A DNA stretch of 64,000 bases, taken from NCBI GenBank assembly GCA_017307735.1, contig JAFKGR010000013.1, positions 62,001 to 126,000 on the forward strand, given 5' to 3'. The number at the start of each line of letters is the position of its first letter. Position 1 is the stretch's first letter. Of this stretch, positions 42,219-53,444 are shown one piece after another. The position numbers and the translations under genes were made by a program. Source of the DNA: Chitinophagaceae bacterium. Lineage in GTDB: Bacteria > Bacteroidota > Bacteroidia > Chitinophagales > Chitinophagaceae. The notes below the pieces were generated by a model, which saw only the letters and a program-made list of their open reading frames with translations, searched no databases and had not been told where the DNA came from.

Positions 42219-43844
42219 CAGCATTCTCACCGGGCTTTCAAGAAATGCTTTTACAGTTTGCAGGAAAGCAGAACCAACAGCTCCGTCCACACTTCTGTGA
42301 TCGCAGCTTAAGGTTACCTTCATTACATTGGTGGCTCCGAATCCATCACCTTTTTTTACAACTATTTCTTTGATTTTGCCTACTGCAAGAATTGCGCTAT
42401 CGGGTGGATTTATGATGGCTGTAAACTCTTCAATATCCATCATGCCGAGATTCGAAATGGTGAATGTATTTCCGGAAAACTCTGGCGGTTGTAATTTTTT
42501 GTTTCTGGCTTTCTCGTAAAGCACTTTTGCCTCACTCGCAATTTGTGAAAGTGATTTTTGATCAGCAAAACGTATTACCGGTACTATCAATCCTTCCGGC
42601 ATGGCCACAGCAGAGCCAATGTGGATATGTTTATTCATTCTGATGAAATCGCCCATCCAACTGCTGTTGACTGCGGGATGTTCGCGCAATGCCATCGCAC
42701 AAGCTTTAATTACCAGATCATTGAACGAAATTTTAACCGGACTTACCTCATTCATTTCCTTCCGGTTTTTGATGGCATTGTCCATATTGATTTCCATCGT
42801 GAGATAGAAATGGGGAGCCTGGAATTTACTTTCGGCCAGCCTGCGGGCAATGGTCTTCCGCATCTGGGTAAGAGGGACATCTTCATATCCTTCCTGCCCG
42901 ATTGGAGCAAATGAGTGCATGTGAATTGCACCTTCTTTTGGCGGAGCAGCCGCGGCGGGTTTGGCAACAACCGGAATATAATTGTCTATATCTCTTTTGA
43001 CGATTCTTCCGCCGTCTCCTGTTCCATTTATCTGGTGCAGGTCAATACCTTTTTCTTTGGCCATTTTTCGTGCCAGCGGTGAAATCTTAATTCTCCCTGA
43101 TTCATCTGTTGAGGAAGTTGTGGCATGTGAGTCAGCAACTGCTACCGGAGCAGGTACAGCGTGTTTTTCGGCAGTGACTACAGGTTGAGCACTATTGGCT
43201 GATTGCTTGTTTTTTTGTGCGACCACATAAGCAGATACATCTGTTCCGGCGGGGCCTACCAAAGCAATCATTTCATTTACCGGAATGGCTTCGCCTTCTT
43301 CGGCGGCCCGGTAGAGCAATGTTCCGTCTTCGTAGCCAACAACGTCCATGGTAGCTTTATCTGTTTCAACTTCGAGGATGGAGTCGTCGGATTTCACTTT
43401 ATCACCAATTTTCTTATTCCACTTCACTACTTTACCTTCTTTCATGGTATCACTCAGCAAAGGCATCAAAATAGTTTTTACACCATTGGGTAATGGGGTA
43501 TCTGCTATTGGTGCTGCGGCTTTGGTTTCCGGAGCAGCGCTTTCTGCTTTATTTGCAGGAGCCGGTTTGTTTCCATTACTATCCAGAAGGCCTTTAAAAT
43601 CTTCCCCTTGTTTTCCTACTACGGCAACCACAGCTTCTACCGGTACTTTTTCTCCCTTTTTAGGACCTATGTATAATATTGTTCCTTCGCTGTAGCTTTC
43701 CAGTTCCATGGTAGCTTTGTCTGTTTCCACATCGGCAAGTACATCGCCAGGTTTTATTTTATCACCCACTTTTTTATGCCAATCTACTATCACGCCTTCG
43801 GTCATAGTATCGCTCATTCTGGGCATTCTTATCGCTTCAGCCAT
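42213..43844 (-). CDS. Pyruvate dehydrogenase E2, dihydrolipoamide acetyltransferase
   Basis: A 543-residue core subunit of the pyruvate dehydrogenase complex. Two lipoyl domains carry the lipoylated lysines Lys43 and Lys163 in ETDKATM motifs. They are joined by Ala/Pro/Lys-rich linkers (about 96-120 and 210-250). A peripheral-subunit-binding domain (KISPLARKMAKEKGIDL) follows at about 252-288. The catalytic acetyltransferase domain ends with SCDHRSVDGAVGS, giving the active-site His and Asp. E1 and E3 are not in the window, so this E2 is separated from its partners. Known as aceF or pdhC elsewhere. Confidence 0.93.
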   Translation of the reverse strand: MAEAIRMPRMSDTMTEGVIVDWHKKVGDKIKPGDVLADVETDKATMELESYSEGTILYIGPKKGEKVPVEAVVAVVGKQGEDFKGLLDSNGNKPAPANKAESAAPETKAAAPIADTPLPNGVKTILMPLLSDTMKEGKVVKWNKKIGDKVKSDDSILEVETDKATMDVVGYEDGTLLYRAAEEGEAIPVNEMIALVGPAGTDVSAYVVAQKNKQSANSAQPVVTAEKHAVPAPVAVADSHATTSSTDESGRIKISPLARKMAKEKGIDLHQINGTGDGGRIVKRDIDNYIPVVAKPAAAAPPKEGAIHMHSFAPIGQEGYEDVPLTQMRKTIARRLAESKFQAPHFYLTMEINMDNAIKNRKEMNEVSPVKISFNDLVIKACAMALREHPAVNSSWMGDFIRMNKHIHIGSAVAMPEGLIVPVIRFADQKSLSQIASEAKVLYEKARNKKLQPPEFSGNTFTISNLGMMDIEEFTAIINPPDSAILAVGKIKEIVVKKGDGFGATNVMKVTLSCDHRSVDGAVGSAFLQTVKAFLESPVRMLV

Positions 43845-44050
43845 AATCTATTCGATCGTTTCTTTTTATTGTTTTTTGACGGCGTGAAATTAATGCAAAA
43901 TCGCCAAATTGTAGAAATGCTTAACTGTAAAGGGTTTGGTGAAAGAAGATAAAACAAGAATTTGATATTTGTGCCCAAATTGGAATACCGGAATATTCTT
44001 TCTGTCTTTTGATTTTTCCATTTTTCATCATATAACTTGTGAGTAAATTT

Positions 44051-44082
44051 CAAAAAAAAATCCTCACAGAAGTGAAGATTTT
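44051..44082 (-). terminator. gyrB terminator
   Basis: On the minus strand an 11-bp stem AAAATCTTCAC/GTGAGGATTTT with one G-T pair and a 4-base loop runs into a T-run. It starts 21 bases after the gyrB stop codon. Confidence 0.8.
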
Positions 44083-44102
44083 CTAATGATAGCTTTTTAA
44101 AT

Positions 44103-46144
<2,042 letters not shown>

Positions 46145-46291
46145 TAAAACAGCAAAGGTTTTAAACATAAAAGCAGATAAAATGTTAATAAACCGTCCAA
46201 AAAGTTTTAAGAATATCAACATTCATTAATTTTTGAAAAATCACATTCAAATTCCACACAAAGATGTTATGGATTAATGTTGATTAATTAA

Positions 46292-46299
46292 TAAATTTG
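46292..46299 (+). promoter_or_regulatory. Promoter -7 box of the AraC-type gene
   Basis: TAAATTTG is an exact box ending 11 bases before the ATG at 46311, which implies a very short leader. No clear -33 element is at the normal distance. Confidence 0.5.
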
Positions 46300-46310
46300 C
46301 AGTTCTTTCA

Positions 46311-47261
46311 ATGGAAGCAATAGAAAATATATTGACAGCTTCTGCCGGAGTTCCGGTAGAACAAGACGAATTGGAGTTGTTGCAACAGAGGGTACAGGAT
46401 ATCCCCGGTTCCATCTATTATATTTTGCGCAGATACAGAAAGCCGGCCGGGCTTAGTCCGGAAGACATGGCCATCATGAGGTATAATTACAGTGATGGAG
46501 AAGGAGAAAAAAATCTGGAATTGGTTTTTTGTGTTTCGGGAAACAGGTATTGCGGCAGGTTTGAAGAAGAGTGTTCTTTTTGCAGAAGGCTGAGTTTTAC
46601 CTCTGCCGATGAATCTGTTACCACAGTGGATGTTGCTTATTTCAGATTTGATGAACAGCATCTCGGGCAGCTTGTCAAAGACATCCGCACAACCAGCTTT
46701 TCAGAGGATATCCTGAATTTCAGGCATACCAGCTCATTCACCAAATTATTGCCTCTTTGCGGTAAAATTCAAGGTGTGTTATCGGCTTTAATGAACCATC
46801 GTTATACCGATAACATGGCTAATATTTTTACAAATGCGCAGACTCAGATGTTGCTTTTGCATGCAATGGAATGCATGGCGGGCGACGAACCTGAATCTGA
46901 AGAATTTTCCTGTAAATTTCTCGCCAATGAGGAAGACAGAAAAAAGATTGAACTGGCAAGGGAAGTATTATTACAGCACATTTGCGAACCACTCACGATA
47001 AAGGAATTGAGCCGCAAGGCAGCTATCAATGAGTGCTATCTCAAAAAAGGTTTTAAAGAATTGTATGGTACCACCATTTTTGACTTTTTCCAATCTCAAA
47101 GAATGGAACATGCAAAATACCTGTTGTATGAAAAAGGTTTGACAGTGACGGATGTTTCTAATTTACTCGGGTATAGTTCTATCAGCCATTTCTCAACTGC
47201 CTTTAAAAAGCATACCGGATTAAAACCTTGTGAGTTGTTGCTCAGGATGAAAATCAGGTAA
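46311..47261 (+). CDS. AraC family transcriptional regulator with N-terminal cysteine cluster
   Basis: A 316-residue regulator. The C-terminal 100 residues hold the two helix-turn-helix units of AraC: LTIKELSRKAAINECYLKKGFKELYG and LTVTDVSNLLGYSSISHFSTAFKKHTG. The N-terminal sensor domain is not a recognisable cupin. It has four cysteines, Cys74, Cys81, Cys88 and Cys91 (C-x6-C-x6-C-x2-C), in the segment VFCVSGNRYCGRFEEECSFC, which could bind metal or sense redox state (inference). It is divergent from gyrB and not next to an obvious target. The start is the ATG right after the promoter box. Confidence 0.88.
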   Translation: MEAIENILTASAGVPVEQDELELLQQRVQDIPGSIYYILRRYRKPAGLSPEDMAIMRYNYSDGEGEKNLELVFCVSGNRYCGRFEEECSFCRRLSFTSADESVTTVDVAYFRFDEQHLGQLVKDIRTTSFSEDILNFRHTSSFTKLLPLCGKIQGVLSALMNHRYTDNMANIFTNAQTQMLLLHAMECMAGDEPESEEFSCKFLANEEDRKKIELAREVLLQHICEPLTIKELSRKAAINECYLKKGFKELYGTTIFDFFQSQRMEHAKYLLYEKGLTVTDVSNLLGYSSISHFSTAFKKHTGLKPCELLLRMKIR

Positions 47262-47493
47262 TACTTTTTTCCCTCTGTATCTCTCCCGTCGCAATTAAAC
47301 AACAAGTTCGGTTGAATACAATCCTTTTGTGTTCTGGAAAAAATTGTGTTCCAGAATCTTTTAAGTTGCATTGTCTTTAAATCGTGTATTCATATCTGTT
47401 AGATAAACCGGCCGATTGACATGCTATTTAAAAACGGTATTTCGAAAACCGGATAAATAACAGTTGGATAATTGTATTCTGTGGGAAAGTGGA

Positions 47494-47979
47494 TTATAAA
47501 AGATCCTCTTTTTTTGTGTTTAATTTTTCTTCCAATTCTTTAATTAACGGTACCTGGCCCTGGTTGATTTTCTCTTTGGCTGTTTCGGCATTGAACCATT
47601 CTGCCTTATCTACCTCTGGGATTTCAATATATTTTCCCGATTTGTAAGGAAACTCAATTGATGCCATGTTACTCTGAATATGTGTGCAATCGGGAGAAGC
47701 ATTGAGGTAGTAAGCCTCTACAATTTTTCCACTTTTCAACTGTACCGGTGTTAGCAATTTGTAATTTCCTTCCGGTGCACTGATTCCCGTTTCTTCATGA
47801 AACTCTCTTTTTGCGGTTTGGAATGAAGTTTCATTTTTTTCCAATTCACCTTTGGGAATTGACCAGTCACCGGCATCTTTGGATTTGTGAAAAGGCCCGC
47901 CGGGATGAACAAGGAGCACCTGTAATTCATGTTGATTAAAATACCTGTAAAATAACAAACCTGCTGATCTTTTTTGCAT
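47494..47979 (-). CDS. Nudix hydrolase
   Basis: A 161-residue Nudix enzyme. The Nudix box fits exactly: Gly, five residues, Glu, seven residues, then REFHEETGI, in WSIPKGELEKNETSFQTAKREFHEETGI (split over two blocks). LLFYRYFNQHELQVLLVHPGGPF precedes it. This arrangement is typical of small Nudix proteins acting on diadenosine polyphosphates or nucleotide sugars; the substrate cannot be decided. It is separated from hsp20 upstream by a terminator. Confidence 0.9.
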   Translation of the reverse strand: MQKRSAGLLFYRYFNQHELQVLLVHPGGPFHKSKDAGDWSIPKGELEKNETSFQTAKREFHEETGISAPEGNYKLLTPVQLKSGKIVEAYYLNASPDCTHIQSNMASIEFPYKSGKYIEIPEVDKAEWFNAETAKEKINQGQVPLIKELEEKLNTKKEDLL

Positions 47980-48003
47980 TTAATGAAATTGGTTTTTAAA
48001 TAA

Positions 48004-48032
48004 ATAAAAAGCCGCCCTTAACCGGCAGCTTT
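48004..48032 (-). terminator. hsp20 terminator
   Basis: On the minus strand AAAGCTGCC pairs with GGCGGCTTT (one G-T pair) around a short loop, followed by TTTATTTA. It lies 20 bases beyond the hsp20 stop. Confidence 0.7.
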
Positions 48033-48052
48033 GAATAAGATCTGTATTGAAA

Positions 48053-48496
48053 TCAATAAACCACAATTGTGGATGCTCTTTTGCGGGGATTTCTTCCTGT
48101 CCGGGTAAAGAAAATTGTCAATGTTCCCTCATGGCAGGAGGCCGATGTAAAATCAGTGTCGGCATCTTCGGGAAGAGGAATTTCTCTGAGAAAAGTATCC
48201 ATCCTGTTTTTTACTGCCGGGGCGTTATGAGATTTTGTGGATTTTTTTCCAGTCTTGTAACCCATAATACACAGGCTCCCTTTTTCATTTGTTGTAACCA
48301 AAAGATTTTCTCTTTTAATGCCCGGGATGGTCATTTCAATTTTATAATATTCATCTGTTTGAGAAATGGAATGTTTCGGATTCAGGGAAATCTTGTCCGA
48401 TTCAAAATATCCTTCGGCAAGTGCCTTCATAATTTTTTGTTTAGGAATATATTCGCCGGGATAGGCTGCGTATTGGGGGCTGTGGATAGATAACAT
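48053..48496 (-). CDS. Hsp20/alpha-crystallin small heat-shock protein
   Basis: A 147-residue holdase. The alpha-crystallin domain spans about 42-135: YYKIEMTIPGIKRENLLVTT is the first conserved segment, and the loop LREIPLPEDADTDFTSASCHEGTLTIFF contains the A-x-x-x-n-G-x-L equivalent (ASCHEGTLTI). The C-terminal tail ends ASTIVVY, with an I-x-V-like anchor. The N-terminus is short. It binds unfolding proteins without ATP. It is a single-gene unit with its own terminator. Confidence 0.88.
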   Translation of the reverse strand: MLSIHSPQYAAYPGEYIPKQKIMKALAEGYFESDKISLNPKHSISQTDEYYKIEMTIPGIKRENLLVTTNEKGSLCIMGYKTGKKSTKSHNAPAVKNRMDTFLREIPLPEDADTDFTSASCHEGTLTIFFTRTGRNPRKRASTIVVY

Positions 48497-48708
48497 ATTT
48501 AAGTGTTATTTAAAAGGGAGTTATAGGAATTTGTTCAGGAAACTGGCCACACAAAACGGATCAGATGTAATTTACCATTAATCTGTCAATAATTCAAATA
48601 AACTTTGCCGGTCCATTGAACTGTTTCCTCATCCCTACTGATCGTGTTTCGTAAAAGCCACTCTGACAAAGACAAAATTAATGCCACACGGTGAGGCAAT
48701 TGTCACAA

Positions 48709-50490
48709 TTATCTGTTTTTTCTGCGTCGGGAACCATAAATCTTTTTGCAATTTTCGGTCAGGGTCAAAAATTGATTCTTTAAATAATCGTTGGGCGATT
48801 CAATTGATTTTGAAGCAATTTTTTTGATAGTATCCCACGATACATCAGGAAAGTATTCAGACTGCCTGAGCTTTAATCCGAGCATCGCCACTGCTGTCGC
48901 AAATTGCAGGCACTTTTGAACCTGGTCAAAAGGACGATAGTTATAAAAACAGTTATAAGTCTTTAGAAGTTCGGAGGTGTCTCTGGTGTTTTTGTAATGA
49001 ATGGTAATCGAACCCACAAAGGAATTTTGCAAAGCACTGTCCGTAACCTTTGGCTCAAGTTCAAACAAAATGGTATTGCCTGCTCCTGAACCGATTTCCC
49101 CTCCCTCAGGTTCTCCTATGAAATTCTCGAAACCACTTTTTCTGTTATCATATCCCAGCAGCCGGTATTGCCGGATGGCAGTTGAATCAAATTTTACATT
49201 GACATAAACATCTCTTGCAACGGCATACATGGTTTGTGTAAATTGTAATACCATCACCTTTTCAGCCTCATGTATATCATCTATATATGCGAAATTGCCA
49301 TTCCCTTTTTTGGCAAGTATTTCGATCTTTGAATCTTTATAATTGCCCATACCCACACCCAGACAGGTTAAATAAATCCCTGATTTTTTTTCTTTTTCGA
49401 TCAGTTCTTCCAAATCTTTTTCTGAGGTTTGTCCGATATTGAAGTCTCCGTCAGTAGCAAGTATTATGCGGTTGTTGCCTCCTTTGATGAAAGTGTTATT
49501 GGCAAGCTGGTAAGCGGTCCTGATTGCTGCTTCTCCGGGGGTATCGCCTGATGCATTCAGCTCTTCAATAGATTTCAATATTTTATCTTTATTCCCTCCG
49601 CTTGTTGGAGTCAGCCAGATTCCTACAGTTCCTCCGTAGGTTACAATGGAAACCGTATCGATGGGTCTCAGATTTTCAACAAAGAGTTTGAATGCCTGCT
49701 TAATTAAGGGAAGCCGGTTGGGAAAATCCATACTGCCCGATACATCGATCAGAAATACAAAATTGCTTGGAAGTACTTTGCTTAGATCCAACCTTCTGGC
49801 TGAGATATTTAAGAATAATAATCTGTGTGCCTGGTTCCAGGGGCAATCGGTCACCTGGCTTTCTGTACAGAATGTTTTCCCCGGATCGGGTTCTTTGTAA
49901 TTAAAATTAAAATAATTGAGCATTTCATCCAGCCTGACGGCATCGGGCGGAACCTGCATCTGCTGATTGATAAACCTTCTGATATTGCTGTAAGATGCTT
50001 TATCAATTCTAAGTCCGAAAGTGGTTTGTGCCCGGTTGGTTGTTTTAACGAAATTGTTTTCAATAATGCTGCTGTAAGTCTCCCCGTCATAAATTGAAAT
50101 AGAACTGAGTTTTTCATCTCCATTGGTAGTGAAGGAAATCATTTTTTGAAGGGTGGGATCTTTCTTTCGTTTATCAGTCGCCATCACCACACGAAGGTAT
50201 TCGTCCGTTTTTACACGCAACCGCACTGTGTCATATCCTTCTTTTGTGAAGATGAGAGAATCGTAAAGAGCAGATGACAAAATCCCGAATCCCCCTGTCA
50301 TTCCACTGTTGTAAATGCTGCGGGTGGATGGCCTGTAAATTTTTACATTTTGCAAAGGTTCATTGTTCGCATCTTTTACATCTCCCCTGATATAATACTG
50401 GGCAGAAGAAAAGACGGAAATCAGTAAAAGCAGTATGGTCAACAGGCCTTTGGGCAAAACGGGTTTCTTTACAAAAATAAAAAAAAGCAC
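48709..50490 (-). CDS. YfbK-like von Willebrand factor A domain protein with CarboxypepD-like module
   Basis: A 593-residue exported protein. The start is GTG 50490; no ATG precedes the signal segment (GLLTILLLLISVFSSAQ). Residues about 33-105 look like a CarboxypepD_reg-type module (RGDVKDANNEPLQNVKIYR). A YfbK N-terminal region follows (TYSSIIENNFVKTTNRAQTTFGLRIDKASYSNIRRFI), then the VWA domain with MIDAS DVSGSM at Asp249 and the further Thr and Asp in ATDGDFNIG. The C-terminal YfbK/DUF3520 region ends in a basic tail. Metal-dependent ligand binding in the periplasm is likely; the partner is unknown. No MoxR or BatA-type genes are adjacent. Confidence 0.85.
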   Translation of the reverse strand: MLFFIFVKKPVLPKGLLTILLLLISVFSSAQYYIRGDVKDANNEPLQNVKIYRPSTRSIYNSGMTGGFGILSSALYDSLIFTKEGYDTVRLRVKTDEYLRVVMATDKRKKDPTLQKMISFTTNGDEKLSSISIYDGETYSSIIENNFVKTTNRAQTTFGLRIDKASYSNIRRFINQQMQVPPDAVRLDEMLNYFNFNYKEPDPGKTFCTESQVTDCPWNQAHRLLFLNISARRLDLSKVLPSNFVFLIDVSGSMDFPNRLPLIKQAFKLFVENLRPIDTVSIVTYGGTVGIWLTPTSGGNKDKILKSIEELNASGDTPGEAAIRTAYQLANNTFIKGGNNRIILATDGDFNIGQTSEKDLEELIEKEKKSGIYLTCLGVGMGNYKDSKIEILAKKGNGNFAYIDDIHEAEKVMVLQFTQTMYAVARDVYVNVKFDSTAIRQYRLLGYDNRKSGFENFIGEPEGGEIGSGAGNTILFELEPKVTDSALQNSFVGSITIHYKNTRDTSELLKTYNCFYNYRPFDQVQKCLQFATAVAMLGLKLRQSEYFPDVSWDTIKKIASKSIESPNDYLKNQFLTLTENCKKIYGSRRRKNR

Positions 50491-50643
50491 TGCAGATAGC
50501 TCTTATCCGGACAACTTCTTAACAGCAATCCTGTTTTTTGAAATACTGTTCTGAAAGCCAACAGGATAACGCATTTAATCTTTTTTTGTTGCTCCTCCTG
50601 CACAAAGTAGGAAATGAATAGCAAAAAATATGATAACATCAGA

Positions 50644-50671
50644 TTGTCTGTGGAATATCACCTTACTTTTG
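50644..50671 (+). promoter_or_regulatory. Promoter of the LptF/LptG-type permease gene
   Basis: TTG (50644-50646), a 17-base spacer and TACTTTTG (50664-50671). The box ends seven bases before the ATG at 50679, so the mRNA should be leaderless or nearly so. Confidence 0.6.
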
Positions 50672-50678
50672 CCATCGC

Positions 50679-51770
50679 ATGAAGATTTTGGACAGATACA
50701 TTATAAAAAAGTTCATCGTGACTTTTTTGTTTTGCCTCATTGCAATGACCATTCTGGTGGTGGTGGTTGACCTGAGTGAAAAGACAGATGATTTTTCCAA
50801 GACCGGGCTTACAGCCAGGCAAATCATAGAGCAATATTATTTTGGTTTTATTCCGCACATTGATGCCATGCTCTTCCCTTTGTTTTTGTTCATTGCCGTT
50901 ATTTTCTTCACTTCCAAAATGGCCAATAAAAGTGAAATAGTTGCGATTTTAAGTTCCGGTATAAGTTTCAGGCGTTTTTTGCTTCCTTATTTCATTTGTG
51001 GATTGTTCTTTTCCGGTTTTCTATGGTGGGTAAACCAATATGTGCTTCCTCCTGCAAATATGAAATGGAGCACCTTTCAGGCAAAATACATCGACATGAA
51101 TTATGGAGGATACGTGAATACTGCTACCATCTCAAACAAGCATTTTAAACTGGATTCTTTTTCTTATGCCGGCATAGGTTATTATGATACGGCCAGTAAA
51201 TCGGGAAGCAATTTTTTTGTTCAGAAATTTGATTCTACTGCTCTTGTTTATAACCTGTATGCACAGGGAATCCGTTGGGATACTTCTTTGAGCAAATGGC
51301 AACTCACCCAGGTCAGGATCCGAACAATAAACGGGTTGAAACATACCCTGAGAGATACCACTCAGATGCATGTGGCCTATAATTTCAAACCACTCGATCT
51401 CAAGACAGATGAATATACAAAGGAACAACTGACAACGCCTGAACTGACCAATCTGATTAAGCTGGAGCGGATGCGGGGCAGCGAGGATATCAATTCATTG
51501 ATTCTTGAAAAGCAGTCGCGAAATGCGATTCCGTTTTCAGTTTTGGTACTCACCTTAATCGGTGGAATCATTGCCTCACAAAAGATCAGAGGAGGAAGTG
51601 GGTTTCATCTTGCCATTGGAGTCATCATCTGTATTCTCTATATTCTTGTCGAGAGGTTTGCCTCTGTGTTTTCAATGAAATCCCAATTCAACCCTGTGCT
51701 GGCGGCCTGGCTTCCCAACCTGATTTTTTCGGGATTGGCATTTTACTTATACAGAAAAGTTCCCAAGTGA
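50679..51770 (+). CDS. LptF/LptG family lipopolysaccharide export permease
   Basis: A 363-residue YjgP/YjgQ-type membrane protein. The typical N-terminus MKILDRYIIKKFI and three membrane helices (about 12-32, 60-82, 98-118) precede a beta-jellyroll periplasmic domain (about 125-260). Three further helices follow near 280-300, 307-327 and 335-358. The family forms the membrane part of the ABC system LptB2FG that extracts LPS for transport to the outer membrane. Whether it is the F or the G subunit is not clear by eye. The partner genes are not in the window; lpxK is in the same window but not linked. Confidence 0.9.
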   Translation: MKILDRYIIKKFIVTFLFCLIAMTILVVVVDLSEKTDDFSKTGLTARQIIEQYYFGFIPHIDAMLFPLFLFIAVIFFTSKMANKSEIVAILSSGISFRRFLLPYFICGLFFSGFLWWVNQYVLPPANMKWSTFQAKYIDMNYGGYVNTATISNKHFKLDSFSYAGIGYYDTASKSGSNFFVQKFDSTALVYNLYAQGIRWDTSLSKWQLTQVRIRTINGLKHTLRDTTQMHVAYNFKPLDLKTDEYTKEQLTTPELTNLIKLERMRGSEDINSLILEKQSRNAIPFSVLVLTLIGGIIASQKIRGGSGFHLAIGVIICILYILVERFASVFSMKSQFNPVLAAWLPNLIFSGLAFYLYRKVPK

Positions 51771-51892
51771 TTTAATTAAATCACAAAAAAATTATCCGGC
51801 CTGATTCAGAAATGTTCCCATCCAATCAAAATAAATAAAGATTGATTCAATGCAAAATGCGGGTACTGTAACCTGCATAGTCCATATAACTT

Positions 51893-51900
51893 TAATTTTG
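51893..51900 (+). promoter_or_regulatory. pepT promoter -7 box
   Basis: TAATTTTG is an exact box, 11 bases before the ATG at 51912. No good -33 element was found. Confidence 0.5.
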
Positions 51901-51911
51901 GGAAAAAAAAT

Positions 51912-53162
51912 ATGGTTCAGATTGATTCCGAAGATATCCTCCAACGTTTTTTGAAGTATGTTCAAATTGATACGCAAAGCAATCCGAAAAGCGGTACCCA
52001 TCCTTCCACTGAGAAACAGAGAAATCTTTCTGATGCACTTGCAGAAGAGTTGAAAGCCCTGGGGATTGCAGATGCTGAAGTGGATCAGTACAGTTATGTT
52101 TATGCAACGATTCCTTCAAACACGGATAAGAAAAACGTACCTGTTATTTGCTTTTGCAGCCACGTGGATACTGCGCCCGACTGCAGCGGAACCGATGTAA
52201 AACCCATTGTACACAGGAATTATGACGGTGGTGAAATAAAATTACCGGATGATCCGGCCCAGGTTTTCTCACCTGCAACACATCCGTACCTGAAAGAAAA
52301 AACCGGGACAGATATTATAACCGCTTCGGGAAATACTTTGCTTGGCGCTGACGACAAAAGTGGTGTGGCATCTATTATGGGAGCTGCAAAATACCTGATG
52401 GCCCATCCGGAAATAAAACATGGCACTATCAGGATTTTGTTTACTCCTGATGAAGAAATAGGAGAGGGCACAGCCAAAGCTGATATGAAAAAACTTAATG
52501 CCACTTATGGATATACGTTGGATGGCGGTGAAGCCGGGAGCCTTGAGGTGGAAACCTTCAGTGCAGATGGTGCGGAAATTATTATTCATGGAATCATCGC
52601 CCACCCGGGATATGCCAAAGGCAGATTGGTAAATGCTTTGAAAATTGCCGGAGATATTTTGAATACTCTTCCAAAGGACAAATGGTCGCCTGAAACCACG
52701 GAAAAGATGGAAGGTTATGTACACCCGGTCGGCTTCAATGGCATTGCTGAAAAAGCAACAGTAGAATTTATTCTTCGGGATTTTGACGATGATAAATTGC
52801 GTGAACACGGAGAACGTTTGAAAAAATTGGCCCAGGAGGTAGTGGATAAATATCCGGGAGCCAGAATGGAATTTTACGTGCATGAGCAATACCGCAATAT
52901 GAAAAAGATTTTGGATCAGCATCCTGAAGTTGCAGGCCATGCTGCCGAAGCAATTCGCCGTGCGGGTTTGCCCGTAAAGACAGAAAGCATCAGAGGAGGT
53001 ACAGATGGCAGCCGTTTCAGTTACATGGGAATGCCCTGTCCGAATTTGTTTACCGGCATGTATGGCATCCACTCAAAACAGGAATGGGTGAGCCTTGCAG
53101 ATATGGCGAAGGCAGCAGAGACCATTGTTCATCTGGCCATGATTTGGGAAGAAAACGCGTAA
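51912..53162 (+). CDS. pepT: Peptidase T (tripeptide aminopeptidase)
   Basis: A 416-residue M20B dizinc aminopeptidase that removes N-terminal residues from tripeptides. Zinc-binding segments are in order: CSHVDTAPD (His and catalytic Asp), GADDKSGVA (bridging Asp), FTPDEEIGEGT (catalytic Glu and ligand Glu), LDGGEAGSLEVETF and a late His in GMYGIHSKQEW. The inserted dimerisation domain contains HGIIAHPGYAKG. No signal peptide, so it is cytoplasmic. The 282 bases that follow contain no gene. Confidence 0.96.
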   Translation: MVQIDSEDILQRFLKYVQIDTQSNPKSGTHPSTEKQRNLSDALAEELKALGIADAEVDQYSYVYATIPSNTDKKNVPVICFCSHVDTAPDCSGTDVKPIVHRNYDGGEIKLPDDPAQVFSPATHPYLKEKTGTDIITASGNTLLGADDKSGVASIMGAAKYLMAHPEIKHGTIRILFTPDEEIGEGTAKADMKKLNATYGYTLDGGEAGSLEVETFSADGAEIIIHGIIAHPGYAKGRLVNALKIAGDILNTLPKDKWSPETTEKMEGYVHPVGFNGIAEKATVEFILRDFDDDKLREHGERLKKLAQEVVDKYPGARMEFYVHEQYRNMKKILDQHPEVAGHAAEAIRRAGLPVKTESIRGGTDGSRFSYMGMPCPNLFTGMYGIHSKQEWVSLADMAKAAETIVHLAMIWEENA

Positions 53163-53419
53163 CCCGGCGTATCTCTTGTGGGCTGTGATTTTTCAAAGAA
53201 TAGAGAGAAAGTGGTGAGGAACATTTTAGTGGGAAGCTGGATTTGAGAGAGAATTTTTATTTGTATTTTTTCTCTGCCCGTTTGATTATTTGTGGAAAAA
53301 TGATTTGAATCCTGATGCGGCTAATCATGTTTTTCAAACCTTTTGAAACTGCCTCGTTAACATTATCGTTAAAGTTTTCCACCTCTTCCTAAGCGACCTC
53401 CCTGTACCAAATTACTTTT

Positions 53420-53427
53420 TACATTTG
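53420..53427 (+). promoter_or_regulatory. Promoter -7 box of the ExbB/ExbD pair
   Basis: TACATTTG is an exact TAnnTTTG box, 17 bases before the ATG at 53445. Confidence 0.45.
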
Positions 53428-53444
53428 TAACCAAACCCGAATAG

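Noticed and set aside
52269..53072. 267-codon open frame antisense to pepT
   Set aside because: It lies wholly inside pepT, has no domain or promoter, and its composition is that of a shadow frame.
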